64,000 nt of DNA, taken from the NCBI GenBank assembly GCA_013099195.1, contig CP039999.1, forward strand, positions 186,001 to 250,000. Direction: 5' to 3'. The position numbers and the translations under genes are program-made. Source of the DNA: Candidatus Saccharibacteria bacterium oral taxon 488 (GTDB lineage: Bacteria; Patescibacteriota; Saccharimonadia; Saccharimonadales; Saccharimonadaceae). The notes below the pieces were generated by a model that ran no database searches, was not told the DNA's origin, and saw only the letters and a list, made by a program, of their open reading frames with translations. Below are positions 34,420-43,336 of this stretch, in pieces; position 1 is the first letter of the stretch; each line of letters starts with the position of its first letter.

Positions 34420-35637
34420 ATGGGTAAGGGTAATACGAGCGAGACATGTGGACATATCATATCGACTCAGGGGGAAAGGACTGATATTGATCCAGTAATG
34501 TCGGAGCGGGAGCGGGCGGAGCTGCTCGGGCGGATGATTGCTGATCAGGAGCGTAGTGATGCGGCTGCTGAAACACTAGAGCGGGATATTGATAAGGGCC
34601 GCATACTAGAGGGTCGAAATGTGTTGGCACTCGTCAGTACGATCTATCGTGAAGTGCGTGATCTGCGCAGGAGTATTATAAATGGCTCGCGGCCTATCGA
34701 TCCTTCCGCTGTTCATCTTGTGGCGAGTATGCCCCTTGATTATACCGACAATCTCAACAATAGGCATAGGGATGATGCGATTTGTTTATATGAAGTATGC
34801 AAGGCAACTGAGACTAATAGGAATTCGTTGCGTCCAAAGGATGAGGAGGAACTTATCGAAATCCATATGAAAAAGCGGCTTCAGCCGTATATCGACTCTG
34901 GGCTTATTCCCGAGAGTATTATCATTGAAGCGCATACAGTTAAACCGTCCTATGACGATCGGCTTCCGGTGCTTCCATATGGCTCGGTAATTTTTAGGGC
35001 TAACGTATATCCACGACAAATTGATGAAGGAGTTGAGGAGGAGGCCGTTAGTGATAGTGATGCAGTGTTGCGAGGGATAGGCGAACACGCGATTCGGAGT
35101 GATGCTCCGCAGCATAGTACCGCTGGTTCTGAAAAGTTAACTCCAGAGAACGATGAGGTTATTTTACAGCCAGATGACCTCGCTATATTGCATTGGTGCT
35201 CCAAAATTGCTGAGTTTGCACGAGTTGTACGCCAGCGCGCCCTGGAGGATCGGCAGAAAGGGGATGGAATATACCCTAGTGTTGCCAGCCAAGAACGGGC
35301 TATATTTATTAATCAAAACAGCGATGACAAAAACCCAACAGTTCCATCCCGGTTCCCGCGCAGGCCTTTGCTACGCTATGATTTTGTGCCGCAGGTTACT
35401 GGTGACTATATCGTCGACTTTATCCGAGACGATCTTTTGCATCGCCTTCAACCCCATATAGATTCCGGATTAATCCCTCCAGTTGCTGTTAACGTGGAGC
35501 TATGTCGGCATAAAGCGGAATCGTATGTGGTTGCCCGAGTTAGTTTTGATGCTCTTAGTAAAGAGTGGGGCAAGAAGCTGCAGGAGAGAGATGTAGCCAA
35601 TTCAGCGCTAGATGTTCCAATATCTCGAAGTTCTTGA
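34420..35637 (+). CDS. Orphan protein with two internal repeats
   Basis: 405 residues. Not recognised as a family. Two segments resemble each other: one with LQPYIDSGLIPESI (about 150-163) after DDAICLYEVCKATE, the other with LQPHIDSGLIPPVAV (about 345-359) after a similar helix. Each is followed by a beta-rich stretch (VIFRANVYP, YVVARVSF). This suggests a duplicated alpha/beta domain of about 100-130 residues. No signal peptide or membrane helix. GAGAGGAGG precedes the ATG. The 3' end runs into the murD promoter region. Confidence 0.7.
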   Translation: MGKGNTSETCGHIISTQGERTDIDPVMSERERAELLGRMIADQERSDAAAETLERDIDKGRILEGRNVLALVSTIYREVRDLRRSIINGSRPIDPSAVHLVASMPLDYTDNLNNRHRDDAICLYEVCKATETNRNSLRPKDEEELIEIHMKKRLQPYIDSGLIPESIIIEAHTVKPSYDDRLPVLPYGSVIFRANVYPRQIDEGVEEEAVSDSDAVLRGIGEHAIRSDAPQHSTAGSEKLTPENDEVILQPDDLAILHWCSKIAEFARVVRQRALEDRQKGDGIYPSVASQERAIFINQNSDDKNPTVPSRFPRRPLLRYDFVPQVTGDYIVDFIRDDLLHRLQPHIDSGLIPPVAVNVELCRHKAESYVVARVSFDALSKEWGKKLQERDVANSALDVPISRSS

Positions 35638-35640
35638 TGG

Positions 35641-35646
35641 TATAAT
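35641..35646 (+). promoter_or_regulatory. -10 box of murD, leaderless start
   Basis: TGG-TATAAT, 7 nt before ATG 35654. It sits immediately after the stop of the preceding orphan. Confidence 0.6.
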
Positions 35647-35653
35647 AGAAACT

Positions 35654-37015
35654 ATGAAGATCGTTATCGCTGGCTATGGCCTTGAGGGTATATCAAGTTT
35701 GAGATATTTTCAGCGGGTTTTTCCTGATGCTGAGTTTGTCATTGCTGACCAGAAGGTGGTTGAAGATGCGCCGGATGGCGTGGCAGTGCGGACTGGTGAG
35801 TCGGTGTTCGCCGAGCAGCTGCAGGACGCCGATATGGTGGTGCGAGCACCGGGTGTGCCACCGCGGCTGCTCAAAACGTCGGGCAGAATATGGTCGGCGA
35901 CCAATGAGTTTTTTGACAAATGTCCAGCGCCGATTATTGGCGTGACGGGGACGAAAGGCAAGGGTACGACCTGCAGTCTAATCGCGGCGATCTTGCGGGC
36001 GGCCGGTCAGACGGTGCATCTGGTTGGGAACATCGGTGTGCCGGCACTGGACGCGCTGCCAAGCATCACAAAGGATGACTTCATTGTGTACGAACTATCA
36101 AGTTTTCAGCTGTGGGATCTCGAAAAATCGCCGACCATTGCCGTGGTATTGATGATTGAGCCGGATCATTTGGAGGTACATACGGATTTTGCTGAGTACC
36201 TCGACGCCAAAAAAAATATTCATCGTCACCAACAGGATAGTATATGTTTATATCACCCAACGAATAAATACTCACGGGAGGTAGCCACCGCGCCGCTTGA
36301 TAGGCCATTGTATGGGTGTGACTGTGAGACATGTAGCGAATACTGCGGAGATGATGAGTTAAATTTCGCGCACCGCTATGCTATCCCCGATGAGGATCAG
36401 GTGTATGTTCGGGATGGCTACTTTTGTGTGCAAGATCGGCGGATTTGTCGCACTGATCATTTACGGCTGCCGGGCGCGCACAACCTCGAGAACGCCTGTG
36501 CGGCGATGAGCGCGGTGACAGAACTGCCGATCACAGTGACCGACGAGCAGTACGCGGCTGGACTAGAGAGTTTTACGGGATTGCCACATCGATTAAAATT
36601 CGTTGCTGAGAAAAACGGCGTGAAGTATTACGATGACAGTATCGCTACTACGCCGGGCAGTGCTATCGCGGCGCTGCGGGCGTTTGAAGCGCCGAAAGTG
36701 CTGATCGTCGGCGGGTACGACAAGGGGGCGGATTATGATGAAATGGCCACGGAGATTGCCAAACAAACGGTGCGAGCGGTGATCATTATCGGGGCAAATG
36801 CGGCGAAGATTGAACAGTCGCTGCGCCAAGCATCGGTCGCGGCAACGATAGTAGTGCTCGGCCAGACAACGATGGTGGACGCTGTTGCCCAAGCCGGTCA
36901 ATTATCTCGCCCGGGCGATGTTGTCATCCTCAGCCCTGCGGCTGCTAGCTTTGGCATGTTCAAGAATTACGTCGACCGTGGCGAGCAATTTGTGGCGGCG
37001 GTGGAGAAGTTGTAG
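35654..37015 (+). CDS. murD: UDP-N-acetylmuramoyl-L-alanine--D-glutamate ligase
   Basis: Adds D-Glu to the peptidoglycan precursor in the cytosol. An N-terminal Rossmann-like domain (KIVIAGYGLEG) is followed by the ATP loop GVTGTKGKGTTC (about 103-114) and the Mur ligase centre YELSSFQL (about 152-159). The C-terminal domain has YDDSIATTPGSA and LSPAAASFGMF, MurD signatures. About 453 residues. The start ATG 35654 is set by the -10 box 7 nt upstream, which makes the mRNA leaderless. Confidence 0.93.
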   Translation: MKIVIAGYGLEGISSLRYFQRVFPDAEFVIADQKVVEDAPDGVAVRTGESVFAEQLQDADMVVRAPGVPPRLLKTSGRIWSATNEFFDKCPAPIIGVTGTKGKGTTCSLIAAILRAAGQTVHLVGNIGVPALDALPSITKDDFIVYELSSFQLWDLEKSPTIAVVLMIEPDHLEVHTDFAEYLDAKKNIHRHQQDSICLYHPTNKYSREVATAPLDRPLYGCDCETCSEYCGDDELNFAHRYAIPDEDQVYVRDGYFCVQDRRICRTDHLRLPGAHNLENACAAMSAVTELPITVTDEQYAAGLESFTGLPHRLKFVAEKNGVKYYDDSIATTPGSAIAALRAFEAPKVLIVGGYDKGADYDEMATEIAKQTVRAVIIIGANAAKIEQSLRQASVAATIVVLGQTTMVDAVAQAGQLSRPGDVVILSPAAASFGMFKNYVDRGEQFVAAVEKL

Positions 37016-37357
37016 GTGCTTCGACAGTATTTTATCATTACACTACATGCGATTCTCACACTGGCGGCATACACTGCCTGGTCGTGGCTTGATTATAGAA
37101 TAGTCATAGTTTTGGCGGTGCTACATTTCATAATACTTGAAATTTTACAGGGGTGTCCACTGTCGCACATGCAATTTTCCGGAGACAAAGAGCAGCGATT
37201 TTATGAGTGGTGGTTGGCGAAATTAGGGGTAACAATGTCCTCACGATGTCGAGAGAAGATGAGAGTATTTATGCGCTACGGGTTGCCGGTACTCATTATT
37301 ATTTTGGCAGTTATGCTGCAGGTGGTACTGAAAATACGGGTATGGATCACGCTATAG
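37016..37357 (+). CDS. Small membrane protein, three hydrophobic segments
   Basis: 113 residues. Hydrophobic segments at about 5-22, 27-45 and 88-110 suggest three membrane helices. The start is GTG directly after the murD stop (TAGGTG). A polar loop contains [14 protein letters not shown]. Not recognised. Its 3' end overlaps the convergent hpt gene by 11 bp. The tight coupling to murD suggests cotranslation, but a role in wall synthesis is not shown. Confidence 0.6.
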   Translation: MLRQYFIITLHAILTLAAYTAWSWLDYRIVIVLAVLHFIILEILQGCPLSHMQFSGDKEQRFYEWWLAKLGVTMSSRCREKMRVFMRYGLPVLIIILAVMLQVVLKIRVWITL

Positions 37358-37895
37358 TGTCTTGATATACCTCAGGCTTCAACACTCCGATATACGGTAG
37401 GTTTCGGTATTGTTGGCGGAAATCCAAGCCGTAGCCGACGACGAATTCGTTAGGGACGGACAGGCCGACGTAATCGGCGGTGACGTTGGCGATACGCCGT
37501 TCGGGTTTGTCGAGTAGTGAGCAGACTTTGACCGAGGCCGCGCCGCGACCGGCGAATAATTCTAGCAATTTTTCTAGCGTTCGGCCGGTATCGACGATGT
37601 CCTCGACCAACAAAACATGCCGCCCAGTAACGTCGCTGTCGATGTCCTTGAGGACGGTGACCGCGCCGGATGATTCAGTCGCGTCGCCGTAGCTAGAGAC
37701 GTCAATGAAATCGATTTCCAGATAGCAATCCATGGCGCGTATCAGATCGATCATGAACGGCGCCGCACCGCGCAGTACGCCGATGACCAGCGGATTCTTG
37801 TCGCGGTATTCACTGGTTAGCTCCTGGCCCAGCCGCGCCACCGCGTCATTAATTTGTTCAGTAGTTACGAGGATGGTAGCGATATCTTGATTCAT
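37347..37895 (-). CDS. hpt: Hypoxanthine phosphoribosyltransferase
   Basis: Purine salvage enzyme. 182 residues with the PRPP-binding signature [14 protein letters not shown] (about 95-108), the loop [12 protein letters not shown] (about 37-48) and the flexible loop [13 protein letters not shown] (about 63-75). It makes IMP or GMP from free bases, in line with an organism that scavenges purines from its host. The -10 TATACT lies 6 nt before the ATG, so the mRNA is likely leaderless. Confidence 0.93.
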   Translation of the reverse strand: MNQDIATILVTTEQINDAVARLGQELTSEYRDKNPLVIGVLRGAAPFMIDLIRAMDCYLEIDFIDVSSYGDATESSGAVTVLKDIDSDVTGRHVLLVEDIVDTGRTLEKLLELFAGRGAASVKVCSLLDKPERRIANVTADYVGLSVPNEFVVGYGLDFRQQYRNLPYIGVLKPEVYQDTIA

Positions 37896-37901
37896 AGGGG
37901 T

Positions 37902-37910
37902 AGTATAACA
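37902..37910 (-). promoter_or_regulatory. Extended -10 of hpt, leaderless start
   Basis: TGT-TATACT on the minus strand, 6 nt before the hpt ATG. Confidence 0.55.
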
Positions 37911-37991
37911 TGTTTTGTGTTGATAGAGGGGGTGATTATGGATATGCTTGCGAAAGGCTGGAGCTAAGGATATACTGGCGGAAAAGATAAG

Positions 37992-38375
37992 ATGGAGTTT
38001 GTTGTGGAGAAAATAGATGCTGACGGGTGGAGGTTTAGTGATATTCAGGACCTAAAGAGCCATCTGGTAGATGTATTAGATGGTGTAGATCAAGAATTAC
38101 TAGATAGTATACGGCGTATTGATAGCCCTAGTCAACTTGGGATAGTTATTGCAGCAGTTAAAGACTGCTTGGAAGGAAGACGAAAGCGTATTGAAGAGTG
38201 CAAGGAATTTATAACAGAGACACAGGAGAAAATAATACCCTATTTATCGTGGGTAATCTATGCAGAGGATAAGATTAATGAAATGGTCAAAGAACGCAGG
38301 GCATTCTTAAAGACCAATAAAATAATAGGCAAATATTTGTCCGATCTTCGTAATGCGCAGACTATTGAGAAGTAG
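37992..38375 (+). CDS. Small helical orphan protein, AT-rich
   Basis: 127 residues. Not recognised. It is mostly helical, with a charged middle ([19 protein letters not shown], about 64-82). Its codons are visibly more AT-rich than those of prfB next door, which hints at recent acquisition. TATACT at 37971-37976 is 15 nt before the ATG. No strong Shine-Dalgarno sequence is visible. Confidence 0.5.
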   Translation: MEFVVEKIDADGWRFSDIQDLKSHLVDVLDGVDQELLDSIRRIDSPSQLGIVIAAVKDCLEGRRKRIEECKEFITETQEKIIPYLSWVIYAEDKINEMVKERRAFLKTNKIIGKYLSDLRNAQTIEK

Positions 38376-38413
38376 TCTTATGTTTAGCTGAAAAAATGTA
38401 TGTTAATATCTGC

Positions 38414-38419
38414 TAAAAT
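38414..38419 (+). promoter_or_regulatory. -10 box of prfB, leaderless start
   Basis: TGC-TAAAAT, 6 nt before the prfB ATG. Confidence 0.5.
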
Positions 38420-38425
38420 ATATCC

Positions 38426-39505
38426 ATGCAGCCACTCAAAAAACGCATTCAAACCCTGCGATCGGAAGTAGAACAGGCCAAGGCGGCGCTGGATTTTGCG
38501 GCGTTGGAGCAGGAGATGGCGGCGCTGGACGAGCGGCTTAATCAGCCGGAGATTTGGCATAATCCGGACGAGGCGCAGGCCTTGGCGAAAAAGGCAGCCA
38601 GCTTGCGCCAGACAGTTGAGCCGTGGCAGACGCTCGGGGTGCAGTTAGCAGATATCGCTGAGTTGATGGAGCTCGGCGATGATGATTTGCTGCCGGAGTT
38701 TGAGGCGCAGATAGCGGCATTAGAGCAAGAATTTACCCAGCGCAAGACTGATTTATTATTCAGCGGCCCATATGATAACCGCGAGGCAGTGGTGCGGATT
38801 TCGGCTGGCGTAGGCGGGCTGGATGCTCAGGATTTCGCGGCCATGCTGGAGCGGATGTATCTGCGCTGGGCGGAGAAGTCAGGGATGAAGGCTGACACAT
38901 TGGAGCGCTCGACCAATGATGATGCCGGGATAAAGACGACGGTGCTGGAGATTTCTGGGCCGTTTGCCTATGGAAAATTGCGCTCAGAAAATGGCGTGCA
39001 TCGGCTGGTGCGCCTCAGTCCGTTTAATGCTGACAATTTGCGCCAGACTAGCTTTGCACTGGTGGAGGTGCTGCCAAAAATTGATACACCGGATGAAATT
39101 GCGATTGACCCGAGTGATCTGAGGATTGATGTGTATCGCTCGGGCGGTAAGGGCGGCCAGGGCGTGAATACCACTGACTCGGCGGTGCGGGTGACGCACG
39201 TGCCGACGGGCATTACCGTGGCGATCCAGAATGAGCGCTCGCAGATCCAAAATAAAGAAACGGCGCTGAAGATTTTGCGATCCAAGTTGCTGGCAATGAA
39301 GCTGGAGCAGCACGCCGAAACCCTGTCTGATCTCAGAGCCGGCGAGTCGGCCAACTGGGGCAGCCAGATCAGAAACTATGTATTGCATCCGTACACACTG
39401 GTCAAGGATACGCGCACCAAGCACGAGAACCGTAACGCCCAAGGGGTGCTGGATGGGGATATTGATGAGTTTATGGCGGCTTATTTACGCGAGTCGCGCG
39501 GCTGA
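38426..39505 (+). CDS. prfB: Peptide chain release factor 2 (RF2)
   Basis: Reads UGA and UAA. 359 residues with the RF2 anticodon tripeptide SPF (about 198-200) and GGQ (about 243-245). It is read in one frame, so the programmed +1 frameshift known from E. coli prfB is absent. Presence of RF2 and TGA stops shows that UGA is not recoded. The end overlaps the convergent membrane-protein gene by 25 bp. Confidence 0.96.
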   Translation: MQPLKKRIQTLRSEVEQAKAALDFAALEQEMAALDERLNQPEIWHNPDEAQALAKKAASLRQTVEPWQTLGVQLADIAELMELGDDDLLPEFEAQIAALEQEFTQRKTDLLFSGPYDNREAVVRISAGVGGLDAQDFAAMLERMYLRWAEKSGMKADTLERSTNDDAGIKTTVLEISGPFAYGKLRSENGVHRLVRLSPFNADNLRQTSFALVEVLPKIDTPDEIAIDPSDLRIDVYRSGGKGGQGVNTTDSAVRVTHVPTGITVAIQNERSQIQNKETALKILRSKLLAMKLEQHAETLSDLRAGESANWGSQIRNYVLHPYTLVKDTRTKHENRNAQGVLDGDIDEFMAAYLRESRG

Positions 39506-40311
39506 CGAAAGACAGCAATGGTGATCATCACGGCAAAGGCGATGAGGCTGATGACCATGACGGATAAGAAATGTACACCAAACGGCCAAGTGGTTTGCCT
39601 GACGAGAACGTCGATCGGATATTTTCGATTGGTGTCATCGCCGATGATGTAATAGAGCCACGCGCATGTACCTACCAGAAAGCACACCATGGCGAGGCTG
39701 TACCATACCAATGCTGACGTGTGGCGTGCGAGCCATCGACTTTTATCGGTAATCGCCTTGGCTTGCCAGCGATTGGTATTGATAAGCGTATAAAGCGGCA
39801 AGGTGAGACAGCCGATAGCGAGGAGCAGTCCAGTCGCAGTGTACATGATATATACGAAAATACCGCTGTGTTGTGCTATGTCTTGTAGTAGCGTGACGTG
39901 GGGTGTGAGGAATAGGCATATAAGCGTGGCGCCAAGCGATATGACCATAAGTAGCGCCAATAGTCGCAAACCAATCTCCAGTATCCTATAGGTGCACCGT
40001 ACAGGTTGCGCTGACTCATCAGGTGATTGCCCCACGAGCTGTCGTAGCCCACGTCCGAGGTAATATATACCCCAGACGATGCTAACAAACAGGAGTAAGC
40101 CGCCGACCAGGAAGAGTGGCCAGCGTAAAGCATTGGCAGTTTGTCCAGGAGCCTCGCAGCATGACCAGGTGTCTTGCGGTCGCGCCGCATCAAATGTATC
40201 TGGCAGGAATGGCGCGCTGATATTACTGATAATTATTAATCCGACTCCGATGATACTGAGGGCGATAAACATGATACTGAGACGATTGAGTAATGTAGCT
40301 GAAGTTTTCAT
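39481..40311 (-). CDS. Polytopic membrane protein, orphan
   Basis: 276 residues with about six to seven hydrophobic helices. The first is an N-terminal segment (about 14-29). An early outer loop contains TWSCCEAPGQT. The C-terminus is short and Arg-rich. No family recognised. TGC-TACACT (40318-40326) lies 6 nt before the ATG, so it is probably leaderless. Convergent with prfB and divergent from ftsE. Confidence 0.65.
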   Translation of the reverse strand: MKTSATLLNRLSIMFIALSIIGVGLIIISNISAPFLPDTFDAARPQDTWSCCEAPGQTANALRWPLFLVGGLLLFVSIVWGIYYLGRGLRQLVGQSPDESAQPVRCTYRILEIGLRLLALLMVISLGATLICLFLTPHVTLLQDIAQHSGIFVYIMYTATGLLLAIGCLTLPLYTLINTNRWQAKAITDKSRWLARHTSALVWYSLAMVCFLVGTCAWLYYIIGDDTNRKYPIDVLVRQTTWPFGVHFLSVMVISLIAFAVMITIAVFRQPRDSRK

Positions 40312-40317
40312 ATGTCT

Positions 40318-40326
40318 AGTGTAGCA
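40318..40326 (-). promoter_or_regulatory. Extended -10 of the minus-strand membrane gene
   Basis: TGC-TACACT on the minus strand, 6 nt before its ATG. Confidence 0.5.
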
Positions 40327-40366
40327 TGGTTCGTCGCGCTAATTCGCGCCATCGTAAAAAATCTGC

Positions 40367-40372
40367 TATACT
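40367..40372 (+). promoter_or_regulatory. -10 box of ftsE, leaderless start
   Basis: TGC-TATACT, 7 nt before ATG 40380. This rules out the longer upstream reading of the gene. Confidence 0.55.
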
Positions 40373-40379
40373 AATGTCA

Positions 40380-41063
40380 ATGATTTTGTTAGATAGGGTT
40401 ACCAAAACATATGGCAAGGACAACAAGCCGGCCTTGAACCGGGTGAGTGTTCACGTCAAGCCTGGCGAGTTTGTGATTTTGGTTGGGACGTCCGGTGCGG
40501 GGAAATCGACGCTACTCAAGCTGCTGACCCGCGAGGAAAAGCCGACTGGTGGCAAGATTGTCGTCGGCGGGATTGATTATGATACGCTCAAGGACAAGCA
40601 TATTCCGCTGCTACGGCGCAAGATTGGCGTGGTGTTTCAGGATTTCAAGCTGCTACCGAATCGGACGGTGTTTGAGAATGTGGCTTTTGCGCTGGAGATT
40701 GCCGGTATGACCAACCGCGAGATCAAATCGACAGTGCCAAAGGTGATCGAGCTGGTGGGACTGAAGGGCAAGGAAAAGAATTTCCCGCATCAGCTGTCCG
40801 GCGGTGAGCGCCAGCGGGTGGCAATTGCCAGGGCGGTGGTGCGCCAGCCAAAGATTTTGATCGCGGACGAGCCGACTGGTAACCTCGACCCCAAGCACAG
40901 CTGGGATATTGTGCGCTTGCTGGAAAAAATTAACAAATACGGCACCACGGTGCTGCTGACCACGCATAATGTCGATATTGTGAATAAGCTCAAACGCCGG
41001 GTGATCACCATTGATCATGGTAAAATCACCTCTGATCAAGCCAAGGGGAGTTACAAACAATGA
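40380..41063 (+). CDS. ftsE: Cell division ATP-binding protein FtsE
   Basis: About 227 residues. Starts MILLDRVTKTYG. Walker A GTSGAGKST (about 36-44), Q-loop VFQDFKLLPNRTVFENV (typical of FtsE), signature LSGGERQR (about 138-145) and Walker B ILIADEPTGN. It overlaps ftsX by 4 bp. FtsEX transmits ATP hydrolysis across the membrane to activate a murein hydrolase. A suitable hydrolase gene follows ftsX. Confidence 0.95.
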   Translation: MILLDRVTKTYGKDNKPALNRVSVHVKPGEFVILVGTSGAGKSTLLKLLTREEKPTGGKIVVGGIDYDTLKDKHIPLLRRKIGVVFQDFKLLPNRTVFENVAFALEIAGMTNREIKSTVPKVIELVGLKGKEKNFPHQLSGGERQRVAIARAVVRQPKILIADEPTGNLDPKHSWDIVRLLEKINKYGTTVLLTTHNVDIVNKLKRRVITIDHGKITSDQAKGSYKQ

Positions 41064-42061
41064 CCGATATCTCACGTAAAGCCGCCGCCAAGGCGCGCGT
41101 CGATCCCAAAGTCCTCAAGCGCACGCGGCAGCGTCGCCGTCGGGTGCTGACGTTCTGGCGAATGTGCCGGTATGGCATCAATAATTTTAGCCGTAACACC
41201 TGGCTGACGATTGCGGCGACTGCGGTGATGGCGGTGACGCTGCTCATTATTGCCGTTACTATGGCTGCTCGCCAGGTGCTGGTTGACTCGGTCGATACAA
41301 TTTCGCGCAAGTCCGATATGTCGATTTTCCTCAAAGGTTCAACCGAGCAAAAGGTGATCGACGAGCTGACATCGCGCCTGAGCAAGCTCCAGAATGTCGA
41401 AAAGGTGACGTATATCTCGGCAGAGCAGGCGCGTCAGGAGCAAATCGAGAAGTATAAGAATGATCCAGCAACTCTCGAGGCGATCAAGGAATCAAGTAAC
41501 GAAATGCCAGCATCGCTTCGGGCTTCGCTCAAGGATTTAAACGATCAGCGGGCACTGGTTGAGTTTACGAAAAACGACGAGCTGTATAAGAAGCACAAAG
41601 ACCCGACCAAAGAGCCGTCGTTCATCGGCGATCGACGTGAGGCGATCAACGCCATCGGTGATTGGGTGCGGTTTGCCAGTATCGCCGGCTCGATCGCTAC
41701 GGTGGTGTTCGTGGTGATTTCGTCACTGGTGGTGTTTAACACCATCAGGATGGCAATTTTTAACCGTAAAGACGAGATCCAGATGATGAAGCTGATCGGC
41801 GCTGATCGTGGATTTATTCGCGGGCCGTTTATCGTCGAGGCAGTTATGTATGGATTTATCGCGGCACTGGTGGCCTCAGGAGTCGGGTATCTGTTGTTGT
41901 TCTCGGCGCATGACAAGCTGGCGGTGCGGCTGCCGATGGATAATTTGATGAATATTGGCACGACGTATGCCGGGCTGGTAGTGCTGGCGATGATTATGAT
42001 TGGTGCGGTGATCGGTATCGTCTCATCATTGGTCGCGACGCGTAAATACTTAAAATTATAA
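41060..42061 (+). CDS. ftsX: Cell division protein FtsX
   Basis: 333 residues. A basic cytosolic N-terminus (about 1-45), one membrane helix (about 50-72), an outer domain of about 130 residues with FLKGSTEQKVIDELTSRL, then three membrane helices. Carries the FtsX signature RNDEIQMMKLIGAD-like segment FNRKDEIQMMKLIGADRGF (about 233-251). It couples FtsE to wall hydrolases. The next gene encodes a coiled-coil CHAP protein. Confidence 0.95.
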   Translation: MTDISRKAAAKARVDPKVLKRTRQRRRRVLTFWRMCRYGINNFSRNTWLTIAATAVMAVTLLIIAVTMAARQVLVDSVDTISRKSDMSIFLKGSTEQKVIDELTSRLSKLQNVEKVTYISAEQARQEQIEKYKNDPATLEAIKESSNEMPASLRASLKDLNDQRALVEFTKNDELYKKHKDPTKEPSFIGDRREAINAIGDWVRFASIAGSIATVVFVVISSLVVFNTIRMAIFNRKDEIQMMKLIGADRGFIRGPFIVEAVMYGFIAALVASGVGYLLLFSAHDKLAVRLPMDNLMNIGTTYAGLVVLAMIMIGAVIGIVSSLVATRKYLKL

Positions 42062-42129
42062 GTTATTTTGTCGCTGACCTCTGAATATGTAATGAACCAA
42101 GACGCTTGACGTCTATATGTCGCTTGTGC

Positions 42130-42135
42130 TAAAAT
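42130..42135 (+). promoter_or_regulatory. -10 box of the murein hydrolase gene
   Basis: TGC-TAAAAT, 8 nt before the ATG. Probably a leaderless transcript. Confidence 0.5.
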
Positions 42136-42143
42136 AAAAGGTA

Positions 42144-43277
42144 ATGAAGATAAGGTCCACCACACCAGTTTCAACATCACGGGCCACACGGGCAGCTCTC
42201 GTGGCGGTTAGTGCTGTTGTTTTGGGCGCTGGCGTATTCCAGCTCAGCCCACACGTATTTGCACGTGACTATGATGCAGAAATTGATGCCCTCAACCGAC
42301 AGGCACAGCAGGCGCAAAACGAGGCTAATCGTCTCGGGACGATGGCAGCGACGCTGGAGGAAGAGCTGGGGCGCATTAACGCCCAGATTGATTCGATCCG
42401 AACAGAAATTGCCAAGAGTCAGCAAAAGCATAATGCACTGGTCGCGGAGATTACCAAGAATAAGTTGGCAATTGAGAAAAGCCGTAAGGTCATGGGCAAA
42501 ATCTTGTCAGATATTTACCTTGATGATCAGATTTCGCCGCTTGAGATGCTGGCGAGCTCCAAGTCGATTGGTGATTATGTTGATAAGCAGGAGCAACGTA
42601 GTAGCTTGCGATCATCACTGAACGACAAGATCAAGGAGATCAAGGCGCTGCAGGCTAAATTAGAAGAGAATAAAAAGTCAGTCGAGAATGTGCTCAAAGA
42701 CCAGAAAGCTCAGCAGACGCAACTAGCGTCCAAGCAAGCAGAGCAAGCCAAGCTGGTTAATGACACCAAGAACGACCAAAATGCCTACGCGGCCCTGGCG
42801 ACGCAGCGGAATAATCAAGCGGCGAAACTACGCGAAGAGCAGGCGGCGGCTAACCGGCGAGCGCTTGGCGGGGTATCAATTCCGGGTGGTATCCCGGGCG
42901 GTGGCGGCTATCCAGGTGCCTGGGCAAATGCACCATTAGATGCCTACGTCGATCCATGGGGTCTATATACGCGTGAATGCGTGAGCTATGTGGCCTGGAA
43001 GATCCATAGCACTGGTCGGTTTGTGCCAAACTTTGGTGGTGCGGGTAACGCTAACCAATGGCCATCAACAGCGGCGCGATATGGTATCCAGAGCGGTTCG
43101 ACACCAAAGGCTGGCGCAGCAGCGGTTATGAATGTTGGCTATTATGGACACGTGATGTACGTCGAGTCGGTTAATGGTGACGGCACGATTACGGTCAGTG
43201 ACTATAACTTAGCGTGGGACGGTCTGTATCGGAGGTATACGCGTTCAGCTTCGGGCCTAACCTACGTGTATTTTTAA
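42144..43277 (+). CDS. Secreted coiled-coil CHAP murein hydrolase, PcsB-like
   Basis: 377 residues. A signal peptide (about 1-38) is followed by a long coiled coil (about 40-235), a Gly/Pro linker with GIPGGGGYPG, and a CHAP domain (about 262-377). The catalytic Cys is in YTRECVSYVAW (about 279) and the His in YYGHVMYVE (about 336). This is the plan of Streptococcus PcsB, the hydrolase activated by FtsEX. Its position directly after ftsX supports the same role here. The coiled coil would bind the FtsX outer loop. Confidence 0.9.
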   Translation: MKIRSTTPVSTSRATRAALVAVSAVVLGAGVFQLSPHVFARDYDAEIDALNRQAQQAQNEANRLGTMAATLEEELGRINAQIDSIRTEIAKSQQKHNALVAEITKNKLAIEKSRKVMGKILSDIYLDDQISPLEMLASSKSIGDYVDKQEQRSSLRSSLNDKIKEIKALQAKLEENKKSVENVLKDQKAQQTQLASKQAEQAKLVNDTKNDQNAYAALATQRNNQAAKLREEQAAANRRALGGVSIPGGIPGGGGYPGAWANAPLDAYVDPWGLYTRECVSYVAWKIHSTGRFVPNFGGAGNANQWPSTAARYGIQSGSTPKAGAAAVMNVGYYGHVMYVESVNGDGTITVSDYNLAWDGLYRRYTRSASGLTYVYF

Positions 43278-43294
43278 TAGCACGATGAGTCAAT

Positions 43295-43321
43295 AAAGCC
43301 CTCGCATCAGCGGGGGTTTTT
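43295..43321 (+). terminator. Rho-independent terminator after the murein hydrolase
   Basis: A 7-bp stem (43299-43305 with 43310-43316, one G-U pair) with an ATCA loop, followed by five T. It also lies against the -10 box of the S41 protease gene. Confidence 0.8.
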
Positions 43322-43336
43322 GTGTACAATAGATAT

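Noticed and set aside
38426..38520. Programmed frameshift in prfB
   Set aside because: The gene is read in one frame from the ATG and shows no in-frame TGA with an upstream Shine-Dalgarno-like slip site.
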